Shown in pieces: positions 6,336-13,002 of a DNA stretch of 20,127 nucleotides. The notes under the pieces were generated by a model, which was not told the DNA's origin, searched no databases, and saw only the letters and a program-made list of their open reading frames with translations. The position numbers and the translations under genes were made by a program. Source of the stretch: an uncultured Christensenellaceae bacterium (lineage in GTDB: Bacteria > Bacillota > Clostridia > Christensenellales > Christensenellaceae). The DNA lies in the NCBI GenBank assembly GCA_910588425.1, contig CAJUPM010000020.1:1-20127 (forward strand), read 5' to 3'. Each line of letters begins with the position of its first letter. The first letter of the stretch is position 1.

Positions 6336-7210
6336 TCACTCGTCTCTTCCAGCAGTTTTTGCAAATCCTCTGCGCGAAATAGGTATTGTTTGTTGCAGAA
6401 TTGGCAGACCACCTCCGCCTGCCCGTCCTCTTTTAGCATCTGCTCAATCTCTTCCCTGCCCAGGGATAGGATCCCCTGAGAGAAGCGCTCTCTGGTGCAG
6501 CTGCAGACGTATCTCGGCTCCTGCGTTCTGGTCAGCTCAATTTTACCGTCCCGGAAAATTTTGCGGACAGCCTCCTCCGGGGAATACTGCATGAGCATGA
6601 GCGCATAGTTTTGAATTTCGAAAAGCCGGGATTCAATAAATGAGAGCGTCTCTTCGCTGGTGCCCGGCATGGGGCTGATAACCAGCCCTCCAGCCCGCAG
6701 TACAGAAGTATCGATATCCACCCAAACGCTCAGATAGACGATGGTGGGCTGCTGCTCACTTTGCAGATAATAATAAGCGAGATCCTCTGCAATTTCGCCG
6801 GAGACCAGCGCCGTCTGCCCCACATACGGCTCTTTCAGGCCAAGGTCTTTGCTCACAGTCAAAAAGCCGTCTTTGCCGACTGCGCCGCCCACATCCAGCT
6901 TGCCGTCTTCTCTGGCCGGCAGATTCACCTGCGGGTTGGCGATATACCCCTTGACTTCGCAGCTGCCGTTGGCCGTGGCCAGAACCGTCCCAGCCGGGCC
7001 GCCGCCGTTTAGCGTAATCGTCAGGTTTTCCCATTCCTGCCGCAGCTGGCTGCCCAGGATCGCCGCGGCTGTCAGCGTGCGCCCAAGCACAGCCGTCGCC
7101 ACGGGATATGTCCCGTGTATCGCCTTGGCCTCCTCCACAAGCTGCGTCGTATCCGCCGCAATGATGCGGACTTCATCGTTTAACATCAAATGCACTAACT
7201 GATTTTTCAA
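6332..7210 (-). CDS. hslO: Hsp33, redox-regulated holdase chaperone
   Basis: A 292-residue cytoplasmic chaperone that is activated by oxidative unfolding and holds denatured proteins. The N-terminal domain shows the usual segments ATAVLGRTLTAAAILG (38-53), the glycine-rich LNGGGPAGTVLATANG (67-82) and VGGAVGKDGFLTVSKDLG. The C-terminal redox switch is complete: CSC at 236-238 and CQFC at 269-272, the four zinc-binding cysteines in the CxC...CxxC pattern. Length is normal. It starts 4 nt after the upstream methyltransferase stop and overlaps the TPR gene. It fits an anaerobe's oxidative stress response, as does the flavodiiron cluster further along, though the two are in separate transcription units. 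Confidence 0.97.
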   Translation of the reverse strand: MKNQLVHLMLNDEVRIIAADTTQLVEEAKAIHGTYPVATAVLGRTLTAAAILGSQLRQEWENLTITLNGGGPAGTVLATANGSCEVKGYIANPQVNLPAREDGKLDVGGAVGKDGFLTVSKDLGLKEPYVGQTALVSGEIAEDLAYYYLQSEQQPTIVYLSVWVDIDTSVLRAGGLVISPMPGTSEETLSFIESRLFEIQNYALMLMQYSPEEAVRKIFRDGKIELTRTQEPRYVCSCTRERFSQGILSLGREEIEQMLKEDGQAEVVCQFCNKQYLFRAEDLQKLLEETSE

Positions 7211-7214
7211 ATTA

Positions 7215-7967
7215 TCATACCTCTTGCTTTTTCACTGCCCAAAACTGGATGCGCCGGCACTTCTCATCCGGCGGCTGCTCTGTTCCAAAGGCATAGGCCC
7301 TGGCCTCAAAGCCCGCTTTTTGCAAATCCCGCAGTACCGCGCCTGTTTCATGCCAATACTGGCGCTGGGTTTCATCTGTGCGCGCATAGCTTCCCTGTGC
7401 ATCTTTGCAAAAGAAGGTCAGCTCCATCTCCACGCACTGCTTATCCCTATTTTGGACATTGCGCCAAAAATAAGTCAGCTCCTCCCCATCTTCAAAAAAG
7501 AGCTGGTCTGCCAGAATCTGCTCCAGCTTATAGCGGCTGCTCATATCAAAGAGCAGCGCCCCGCCCGGCCGCAGGCATTTGCCCGCCGCCTCTAAAAACG
7601 AGAAAAGCTCGCCCGGCGCAAGATAGTTGACGCCATCGCAGGCGCAGACGACCGCATCCACCTTTGGGAATTGCAGCCTGCGCATATCCTGGCAGGAGAA
7701 CACAATCTGCTGCCCGGCCTCTCTGGCTTTTTGTGCCGCCCGCTCCAGCATCTGACTGCTGGCATCCGACGCCAGAATATCGTATCCCATCTTCTTCAGG
7801 CGCAGCGTGAGGGCTCCCGTGCCGCAGGCCGCTTCTCCAATCCGCCCGACCGGCCGGCCGGCTTTCTGAAGCAAGCGATGCACATACTCTGCCCACGCGC
7901 CATAATCAATATCGCCCATCAGCTCGTCGTAGAAACCGGCCAGCGCAGTATAGCTCTCATCGCACAT
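7215..7967 (-). CDS. Class I SAM-dependent methyltransferase
   Basis: A 250-residue protein of the general class I methyltransferase fold. It opens with the common SYTALAGFYDELMGDIDYGAW, then has motif I IGEAACGTGALTLRLKKMG (43-61), an acidic residue ending strand 2 (ILASDAS), and the motif IV region FPKVDAVVCACDGVNYL. The substrate cannot be told from sequence; such proteins occur next to Hsp33 and helical-repeat genes in Clostridia-like operons, but I know no proven role. I chose ATG at 7967 because AGGTG lies 8 nt upstream; a TTG two codons earlier would be too close to that site. It is the first gene of the five-gene minus-strand operon. Confidence 0.85.
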   Translation of the reverse strand: MCDESYTALAGFYDELMGDIDYGAWAEYVHRLLQKAGRPVGRIGEAACGTGALTLRLKKMGYDILASDASSQMLERAAQKAREAGQQIVFSCQDMRRLQFPKVDAVVCACDGVNYLAPGELFSFLEAAGKCLRPGGALLFDMSSRYKLEQILADQLFFEDGEELTYFWRNVQNRDKQCVEMELTFFCKDAQGSYARTDETQRQYWHETGAVLRDLQKAGFEARAYAFGTEQPPDEKCRRIQFWAVKKQEV

Positions 7968-8002
7968 CGGCAAAGCACCTCACATCAATTTCATTACCCT
8001 AT

Positions 8003-8032
8003 ACTATACTACAAACTCCCTGCCTCTTTCAA
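8003..8032 (-). promoter_or_regulatory. Likely promoter of the methyltransferase-hslO operon
   Basis: On the minus strand TTGAAA (8027-8032), an 18-bp spacer and TATAGT (8003-8008) precede the methyltransferase start by about 35 bp. The region is divergent with the asd promoter. Confidence 0.6.
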
Positions 8033-8144
8033 CCATCAAACCCGATTTGCCCGGCTTTTGCCCAAATATACTGCGGCATTTTTCCTGCGGCGTTCAAAAA
8101 CACAATTTTTGCGGGGTTATCCCAGTCATTTTGCCCGTTTTTGC

Positions 8145-8173
8145 TTGCGCCATACCCCAAAAAATGCTATGAT
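8145..8173 (+). promoter_or_regulatory. Promoter of asd
   Basis: TTGCGC (8145-8150), a 17-bp spacer and TATGAT (8168-8173), with TGC just before it as an extended -10, lie upstream of asd. The implied leader is only about 40 nt, too short for a lysine riboswitch. A GGAGG ribosome-binding site at 8212-8216 is 6 nt before the ATG. Confidence 0.65.
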
Positions 8174-8222
8174 ACCTTAAAAATGGTCTTTAATTTATGT
8201 TTAGCATATATGGAGGAATGAA

Positions 8223-9221
8223 ATGAAAAAGTATAACGTCGCTGTTGTTGGCGCGACAGGCATGGTCGGCAGAAAATTCCTGCAAGTGCTGGAAGAGCGC
8301 AACCTGCCCGTCGAGAACTACTATCTCTTTGCTTCGGCCAAAAGCGCCGGCAAAAAGGTTGCGTTCATGGGAAAAGAATACGAGATTATCGAGCTGACGC
8401 CGGATAGCATCAAAGGCAAAGATATCGATATTGCGCTGTTCTCTGCCGGCGCCGGCACGAGCAAGACGTTTGCTCCCCTCTTTGCCGAGCTTGGCGCAGT
8501 CGTCATCGACAACAGCAGCCAGTGGAGAATGGATCCGGATGTCCCGCTGGTCGTTCCCGAAGTCAACCCGGATGATATCGACAAGCATCACGGCATCATC
8601 GCCAACCCCAACTGCTCGACGATTCAGGCGGTCGTCGCCCTCAAGCCGCTTTACGACAAATACGGCATCCGGCGCATCGTCTACTCCACCTATCAGGCGG
8701 TTTCGGGCGCTGGGCTGGGCGGCTTTGAAGATCTGAAAAACGGAATCAACGGCGAAGCACCCAAAAAGTTCCCCTACCCGATCTTTGGCAACTGCATCCC
8801 CCATATCGACGTGTTCCTGGAAAACGGCTACACTAAAGAGGAGATGAAGATGGTCAACGAGACGCGCAAAATCATGGGCGACGACAGCCTGCGCATCACG
8901 GCGACCACCGTCCGCGTTCCCGTCTACTATGGGCACAGCGAGAGCATCAACGTCGAGCTGGGCAGCGCATACGATCTGGATGAGCTGAAGGGTGTTCTGG
9001 CCGCAGGTAAGGGCATCATCATGGCAGACGATCCTGCAAACCTCAAATACCCAATGGCCATCGACTGCGAGGATCACGACGAAGTCTACGTCGGCCGCGT
9101 CAGAAGAGACGACTCGGTGGAAAACGGCCTGAACCTTTGGGTTGTCGCCGATAATATCCGCAAAGGCGCCGCGACCAACGCCGTGCAGATCGCGGAAGAG
9201 TATATCAGAAGAAACGCGTAA
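8223..9221 (+). CDS. asd: Aspartate-semialdehyde dehydrogenase
   Basis: A 332-residue enzyme that reduces aspartyl phosphate to aspartate semialdehyde with NADPH, the branch point to lysine/diaminopimelate, threonine and methionine. It has the nucleotide-binding GATGMVG at 10-16, the active-site cysteine in NPNCST (Cys131), the conserved substrate segment QAVSGAGLGG, and RVPVYYGHSE with Arg231 and catalytic His238. Length and motifs are those of the complete monofunctional enzyme. It starts 6 nt after GGAGG. It is monocistronic here: its own promoter precedes it and a strong terminator follows, with no other lysine or threonine genes adjacent. Confidence 0.98.
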   Translation: MKKYNVAVVGATGMVGRKFLQVLEERNLPVENYYLFASAKSAGKKVAFMGKEYEIIELTPDSIKGKDIDIALFSAGAGTSKTFAPLFAELGAVVIDNSSQWRMDPDVPLVVPEVNPDDIDKHHGIIANPNCSTIQAVVALKPLYDKYGIRRIVYSTYQAVSGAGLGGFEDLKNGINGEAPKKFPYPIFGNCIPHIDVFLENGYTKEEMKMVNETRKIMGDDSLRITATTVRVPVYYGHSESINVELGSAYDLDELKGVLAAGKGIIMADDPANLKYPMAIDCEDHDEVYVGRVRRDDSVENGLNLWVVADNIRKGAATNAVQIAEEYIRRNA

Positions 9222-9230
9222 CCGCGCATA

Positions 9231-9266
9231 AAAAGAGCTGGGGCTATCTTCTGCCCCGGCTCTTTT
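9231..9266 (+). terminator. Terminator of asd
   Basis: AAAAGAGCTGGGGC pairs with GCCCCGGCTCTTTT (one T.G pair) around an 8-nt loop, ending in T's, directly after the asd stop codon. Confidence 0.88.
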
Positions 9267-9335
9267 CAGTTTAAAAGGCAAAATGAAACACAAAAAGCTT
9301 TTCTCATCCTTGGCATCGCCCTTATTTGCCTCGCG

Positions 9336-9914
9336 GTGGTCGGCTATTTTATCATCAGCCATGTTTTAAACCAGGATTTGCAGAAACAGCAGCAGGAGCT
9401 GGATGATCTCGCCAATATGCAGGCTGCTACCAAAAGCGGAGAGGCCGTCGAGATGGAGCTGCTTCGCTTTGCGGACGGCCGCTTCTTCCTAAAGCTTCCC
9501 AAATCCTTTGCGCCTATGGACGAATCCCTCATCGCCGTCAAATACCCTTCCGGCAATGCGCCGACGCATGTTTTCACCAATGAGCGGACGACCATCAACG
9601 TCGCCCTGAACATCACGGAAAACAATATGCCGGATGATGAAATTGCGCTGTATATCAAATACATGGAGCAGGAGCTGGAGGAGAGTATGGAGATACTCAG
9701 CTCTGGCACAACCGAAAAGGCTGGACGGCAAATCGGCCAGATTTCCTTCCGCTCCGCCGCTGTGGATACGGATATTTACAACCACTTTCTTGCCTTTTCC
9801 GACAACGGCAAGCTCGTGCTCATCACGTTTAACTGCACGGTGAATTTGCAGGATGAATGGCAGCCCGTCGGCGACTTTATCCTGCAATCCCTGCACTTCC
9901 CAGCAGAGAAGTAG
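9336..9914 (+). CDS. Membrane-anchored protein, possibly DcrB/PsbP-like; N-terminus apparently frameshifted
   Basis: The open frame gives 192 residues from a GTG at 9336, but that start lies in the middle of a hydrophobic segment and lacks a ribosome-binding site. Reading further upstream in the same frame gives AFLILGIALICLAVVGYFIISHVLN, a good N-terminal membrane anchor, but no start codon. An ATG at 9283, with AGG just before it, is one frame off; one extra A in the A run at 9292-9296 would join it to the anchor. After the anchor come a Gln/Leu-rich linker and an extracytoplasmic alpha-beta domain (FFLKLPKSFAPMD..., NHFLAFSDNGKLVLITFNC..., FILQSLHF) reminiscent of the DcrB/PsbP-Mog1-like fold. 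This family call is tentative. No partner gene is evident. Confidence 0.6.
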   Translation: MVGYFIISHVLNQDLQKQQQELDDLANMQAATKSGEAVEMELLRFADGRFFLKLPKSFAPMDESLIAVKYPSGNAPTHVFTNERTTINVALNITENNMPDDEIALYIKYMEQELEESMEILSSGTTEKAGRQIGQISFRSAAVDTDIYNHFLAFSDNGKLVLITFNCTVNLQDEWQPVGDFILQSLHFPAEK

Positions 9915-9922
9915 CCGGCATC

Positions 9923-9954
9923 AAAAAAGAGAGGGATTGCCCCTCTCTTTTTTT
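9923..9954. terminator. Bidirectional terminator between the membrane protein and flavodiiron genes
   Basis: AAAAAAGAGAGGG and CCCTCTCTTTTTTT pair around a short loop. The element lies between convergent genes and has A and T runs on both sides. Confidence 0.88.
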
Positions 9955-9967
9955 GCCCTTTTTCAGC

Positions 9968-11170
9968 CTACAGACTCTCCGCAAAGGCTTTGCCCAGTTC
10001 CTTTGCCTTGCACAGATCCTCGTCGGAAGGCACGAAGGTTACTTTGAAGCCCTCTCCGAATACACTCGATTTCAGCCCCGTCAGCCGAGCCGTCAGGTTG
10101 GGGACTGCCTCGCCGCTCCATCCATAGGAGCCAAACACCAGCGCCGGGCGCTTCTTATTGTTGATGGCATCCACATGCGAAAGCAGATTCCAAATTGGCG
10201 CAACGGCATCCTGGTTGATGGTCGGCGAGCCCACGGCAAAGGCGTCCGAGGCGTTCAGCTCGCCCTGAAGGAAACCCATCTCGTGATCGTTGACATCGTA
10301 AACCGGGCAGTCTGCCTCTGGCAGCGCCTCTTTGATGCCCTGGGCGATGGCCTGAGCGATCTTGCCCGTGTTGCCATAGGCCGAGCAATAGAAAACCGGG
10401 ATGCTCTTCTGCTCTTTGGCGGCCGGCTGGCTCCAGGCGCGGTATTGTTCCATGACCTGCTCCATCAGGCAGCCGCGGCTAAGCACCGGGCCATGGCTCG
10501 TGCAGATGCGCTCGATAGGCAAATCGGCAATCTTCTCCATTCCCGCCAGCACATACGGCTTAAACGGCCCGAAGATAGCGTCGTAATACCCCTTCAGCGC
10601 CTGCTGATACTGCCCCGGGTAAACGATGTTGTAGTCAAACGTGTGCGGCTCGCAGTAATGGGAGCCAAACATATCGCAGGAAAACAGCGTCTTATCCTGC
10701 TCATCCCAGGTAAACATGGAATCCGGCCAGTGCAGGAAGGGTGCGCTGTTAAAGCGCAGCTGCCGCCCGCCCAAATCGATGCTCTCCCCGTCTTTGACAA
10801 AGCGGATCTTGAGGTCTTCCCGGTTGGTGATATTCTTCAGGTAGATCGCGCCTGCGCGGCTGACGAGAATCTCTGCATTGGGGCAGAGACTCAGAAGCTC
10901 GGCCAGCGCGCCGCTGTGGTCCGGCTCGCAGTGGTTTAAGATGATATAGTCGATCTGCTCCGTATCTGCAATCTCCCGGATATTGCTGAGATACTGCTCA
11001 AAATATGTCTTGTGGCAGGTTTCGATCAGCGCGGTTTTCTGCTCTCCCCGGAGAAGATAGGAGTTATAGGTTGTCCCATATTCCGTGCGCATGACAACGT
11101 CGAAGATGCGCATATTCGGGTTCAGGATGCCGACGGAATAGAGATTTTCAGTTATTTTTATCGCTGCCAT
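9968..11170 (-). CDS. fprA: Flavodiiron protein (A-type flavoprotein, FprA family)
   Basis: A 400-residue cytoplasmic enzyme that reduces O2 to water or NO to N2O using electrons usually delivered by rubredoxin. The metallo-beta-lactamase-like domain has all diiron ligands: HCEPDH at 80-85 (His80, Glu82, Asp84, His85), His147, Asp166 and His226. The C-terminal flavodoxin domain begins near 256 with the FMN loop YCSAYGNTGKIA and has VGSPTINQDAVAPIW and VFGSYGWSGEA further on. No extra C-terminal domain is fused, so a separate redox partner is needed; the rubredoxin gene just upstream supplies one. I chose ATG at 11170 (AAGGA 8 nt upstream). A terminator-like hairpin stands between rubredoxin and this gene. 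Confidence 0.96.
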   Translation of the reverse strand: MAAIKITENLYSVGILNPNMRIFDVVMRTEYGTTYNSYLLRGEQKTALIETCHKTYFEQYLSNIREIADTEQIDYIILNHCEPDHSGALAELLSLCPNAEILVSRAGAIYLKNITNREDLKIRFVKDGESIDLGGRQLRFNSAPFLHWPDSMFTWDEQDKTLFSCDMFGSHYCEPHTFDYNIVYPGQYQQALKGYYDAIFGPFKPYVLAGMEKIADLPIERICTSHGPVLSRGCLMEQVMEQYRAWSQPAAKEQKSIPVFYCSAYGNTGKIAQAIAQGIKEALPEADCPVYDVNDHEMGFLQGELNASDAFAVGSPTINQDAVAPIWNLLSHVDAINNKKRPALVFGSYGWSGEAVPNLTARLTGLKSSVFGEGFKVTFVPSDEDLCKAKELGKAFAESL

Positions 11171-11189
11171 AGCTGATTTCCTTTCTCGC

Positions 11190-11216
11190 AAAAAAAGGAG
11201 CGGCTGCTCCTTTTTT
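11190..11216. terminator. Terminator-like hairpin between rubredoxin and flavodiiron genes
   Basis: GGAGC (11197-11201) and GCTCC (11206-11210) form a stem with loop GGCT, flanked by seven A's and six T's. On the minus strand this is a canonical intrinsic terminator after rubredoxin. It ends about 20 nt before the flavodiiron start codon, leaving no room for a new promoter after it. Confidence 0.75.
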
Positions 11217-11221
11217 ATTCT

Positions 11222-11380
11222 TTATTCTTCCTCGAAAACGTCTTTATCTGCGCCGCACAGCGGGCAGACAAAATCTTCTGCAATGTCTTCCCATTTGGTG
11301 CCCGGCGCGATTCCGTTATCCGGGTCTCCCTTTGCCTCATCGTAAACATAGCCGCAAATGGTGCAAACGTATTTTTTCAT
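11222..11380 (-). CDS. Rubredoxin
   Basis: A 52-residue iron protein starting MKKYVCTICGYVYDEAKGDP. It carries the two knuckles that hold the single iron, CTICG (Cys6, Cys9) and CPLCG (Cys39, Cys42), plus the conserved tyrosines and the W30 region (APGTKWEDI). It transfers single electrons in the cytoplasm, here most likely to the flavodiiron protein encoded next. The ATG has AAAGGAG 8 nt upstream. It starts 27 nt after the stop of the small NrdD-tail-like gene and is probably co-transcribed with it. Length is standard. Confidence 0.96.
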   Translation of the reverse strand: MKKYVCTICGYVYDEAKGDPDNGIAPGTKWEDIAEDFVCPLCGADKDVFEEE

Positions 11381-11407
11381 TTTTGTTTCTCCTTTTCTAT
11401 GGTTTCT

Positions 11408-11674
11408 TTAAAGGCTGTGCTGAACTCTATCCCGCTCCTCCGCCGTTTTAGCGTCGTTCCAGCGGTCCATCGTGCCAACCAGGTATCCGGTAATTCTGCG
11501 GATGCGCTCAATGGGCTTATGCTCATACGTATAGCGCAGCTCCACTTCCTCGCCGTCCACAGCGATATTCAGCGTTTTGAGCGCATGTCCCGGGATTTTC
11601 TCCTGCACATGCCGCACATATGCGTCAATTTCCTGCTGCTCCAGCGTTCCGCCTGTTACAGTGATATCTATCAT
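11408..11674 (-). CDS. Small protein resembling the C-terminal tail of anaerobic ribonucleotide reductase (NrdD)
   Basis: An 88-residue protein. The N-terminal half (MIDITVTGGTLEQQEIDAYVRHVQEKIPGHALKTLNIAVDGEEVELRYTYE) is a small alpha-beta unit. The C-terminal half, ERIRRITGYLVGTMDRWNDAKTAEERDRVQHSL, closely resembles the segment at the end of class III ribonucleoside-triphosphate reductase that precedes or carries the glycyl-radical region, but has no glycyl-radical motif and no cysteines. Stand-alone proteins of this kind are known in Clostridia and are annotated by similarity to NrdD; the actual function is unclear. GGAGGG lies 7 nt before the ATG at 11674, deciding against a TTG at 11689. 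It is the first gene of the minus-strand unit that includes rubredoxin. Confidence 0.8.
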   Translation of the reverse strand: MIDITVTGGTLEQQEIDAYVRHVQEKIPGHALKTLNIAVDGEEVELRYTYEHKPIERIRRITGYLVGTMDRWNDAKTAEERDRVQHSL

Positions 11675-11730
11675 ATCCAATCCCTCCAATCATATTCCAA
11701 GATGCTGTCTCTTTACTTTTCCTTATATTT

Positions 11731-11745
11731 AAGATACCATATCTT
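11731..11745. promoter_or_regulatory. Palindrome AAGATA-N3-TATCTT between divergent units
   Basis: A perfect 6-3-6 palindrome lies in the AT-rich region between the NrdD-tail-like gene and the Crp/Fnr gene, where promoters of both must lie. It is a candidate operator, or simply overlapping -10-like sequence of the two promoters. Confidence 0.4.
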
Positions 11746-11757
11746 TAGGGAAAATTC

Positions 11758-11773
11758 TGTTGCACTTGCAACA
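11758..11773. promoter_or_regulatory. Palindrome TGTTGCA-CT-TGCAACA before the Crp/Fnr gene
   Basis: A perfect 7-2-7 palindrome ends 16 bp before the ATG of the Crp/Fnr gene and lies on the far side of the divergent promoter region from the NrdD-tail-like gene. Symmetry and size suit a dimeric Crp/Fnr regulator, though it is not the classical TTGAT-N4-ATCAA. Confidence 0.5.
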
Positions 11774-11789
11774 TCACGGGAGTATTTTT

Positions 11790-12446
11790 ATGTCGATTCC
11801 TAGCTCAACTCTGTTTGCCGGCATCTCTGAGGCCGAATATGACGCCATGCTGCACTGCTTTGAGACATATGAGCAGTCTTATTCCTCCGGCGCGCTCATC
11901 CGCACTTTTGACGATAAAAACCGCAGTGTCGGCATTTTGCAGAGCGGCCGCGCGGATATTCTGCGCCTGGATGCAGACGGCGGCAAGACCGTGCTCGAAC
12001 AGCTGGAAGAAGGCAGCATTTTTGGGGAAATGCTCGCTTTTTCTGGGGCAGAGCAGGAGAATATCTGCGTCGTCTGTACTCAAAGCTGCCAGGTGCTGTA
12101 TATCGATTATGAGCATATCATCAAGCGCTGCCCCAAAGCCTGCCCGCATCACAGCATTCTCGTGCAGAATATGCTGATGTTGCTCTCCCAAAAGGCACTG
12201 CTTTTAAGCCAGAGAGTTGAAGTTTTAAGCTGCCGCTCCATCCGGGAAAAGCTGCTGCACTATTTTTCGCTCTGCTCTCATCAGCAGGGCAGCCCCAGCT
12301 TCCGCCTTCCCTTTTCCATGAGCGCTCTGGCCGATTATATCTGCGCCGATCGCAGCGCGATGACACGGGAGATGAGCCGGCTCAAGCGCGAGCGTGTGCT
12401 GTCTGTGGATGGGCGCAAAATCACGCTGCTGCAACAAGAATTTTAG
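11790..12446 (+). CDS. Crp/Fnr-family transcriptional regulator
   Basis: A 218-residue regulator. Residues about 15-125 form the cyclic-nucleotide-binding-like beta barrel (VGILQSGRADILRLDADGGKTVLEQLEEGSIFGEMLAFSG), then a long dimer helix, then a C-terminal winged HTH (SMSALADYICADRSAMTREMSRLKRERVL). The cAMP-contacting Arg of Crp is not evident, so another signal is likely. A cysteine cluster (CVVCTQSC and CPKAC) near 100-125 could sense redox or bind a cofactor; this is inferred only. I chose ATG at 11790 with GGGAG 7 nt upstream. It is divergent from the rubredoxin/flavodiiron unit, which it probably controls, and may also control itself through the palindrome just upstream. Confidence 0.9.
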   Translation: MSIPSSTLFAGISEAEYDAMLHCFETYEQSYSSGALIRTFDDKNRSVGILQSGRADILRLDADGGKTVLEQLEEGSIFGEMLAFSGAEQENICVVCTQSCQVLYIDYEHIIKRCPKACPHHSILVQNMLMLLSQKALLLSQRVEVLSCRSIREKLLHYFSLCSHQQGSPSFRLPFSMSALADYICADRSAMTREMSRLKRERVLSVDGRKITLLQQEF

Positions 12447-12491
12447 AAAAACCATCGTCCCCAATCGGTTCCAGCCTTCTTTGGCGGAATC

Positions 12492-12956
12492 ATGAAAGCG
12501 AGAAGAAAAATGAAAATTACCGAATATCAGCAGAGATCCCAAAGGCTGATACAGCAGCTTTTAGAGGTTTGGGAAACAGCCGTCCGTGCCACGCACCTCT
12601 TTCTATCCGATGCCGAAATTCAAACCATCAAAAGCTATGTGCCTCAGGCGCTGAGCGAAATCCCCCATCTCATCGTCCTGGAAAACGAACAAGCTCGCCC
12701 TATCGCTTTTATGGGCATTGCCGGCAAAAAAATAGAAATGCTGTTCGTCTCCAATGCCGAGCGCGGAAAAGGTTTTGGAAAAAAGCTCGTGCAATACGGC
12801 ATTGAAGTTTTTGGAATCAATGAGCTGGCCGTCAATGAGCAAAACCCGCTTGCCAGAGCCTTTTATGAGCACCTGGGCTTTTCTGTCTGCCAAAGAGCAG
12901 AGCTGGATGAACAGGGCAATCCCTATCCCATTCTCTATATGCGGCTGGATAGATGA
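12492..12956 (+). CDS. GNAT-family N-acetyltransferase (YjaB-like)
   Basis: A 154-residue acetyl-CoA-dependent acetyltransferase. The N-terminal WETAVRATHLFL, the strand IEMLFVSNAERGKGFGKKLVQYGIEVF (the acetyl-CoA loop is R/G-K-G-F-G-K), NELAVNEQNPLARAFYEHLGFSV and the ending YPILYMRL match the pattern of the E. coli YjaB group. The substrate is unknown. Two start codons are possible, 12492 and 12510; the family's usual N-terminus fits the latter (MKITEYQQ), while GGCGG precedes the former. It lies 45 nt after the Crp/Fnr gene with no terminator between, so they are probably co-transcribed. Confidence 0.9.
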   Translation: MKARRKMKITEYQQRSQRLIQQLLEVWETAVRATHLFLSDAEIQTIKSYVPQALSEIPHLIVLENEQARPIAFMGIAGKKIEMLFVSNAERGKGFGKKLVQYGIEVFGINELAVNEQNPLARAFYEHLGFSVCQRAELDEQGNPYPILYMRLDR

Positions 12957-12973
12957 AAAAACAATAAAAATGT

Positions 12974-13002
12974 AAAAAGGCCGGTTTTCCCGGCCCTTTT
13001 TT
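12974..13002. terminator. Bidirectional terminator between the acetyltransferase and thioesterase genes
   Basis: GGCCGG and CCGGCC form a GC stem around a T-rich loop, with five A's before and six T's after. It lies between convergent genes and overlaps the stop codon of the thioesterase gene. Confidence 0.9.

Noticed and set aside
5235..6479. 414-codon plus-strand frame opposite the TPR gene and the hslO end
   Set aside because: It spans two well-supported genes on the other strand and shows no domain.
8046..8135. Repeated TTTGCCC and CTGCGGC words between the methyltransferase and asd
   Set aside because: The words are short and unevenly spaced with no symmetry; I could not tie them to any regulator.
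8174..8222. Lysine riboswitch upstream of asd
   Set aside because: The leader between the likely promoter and the ATG is about 40 nt, far too short, and no conserved core is seen.
8190..9362. 390-codon minus-strand frame opposite asd
   Set aside because: It mirrors the codon pattern of asd on the other strand, has no ribosome-binding site and no family resemblance.
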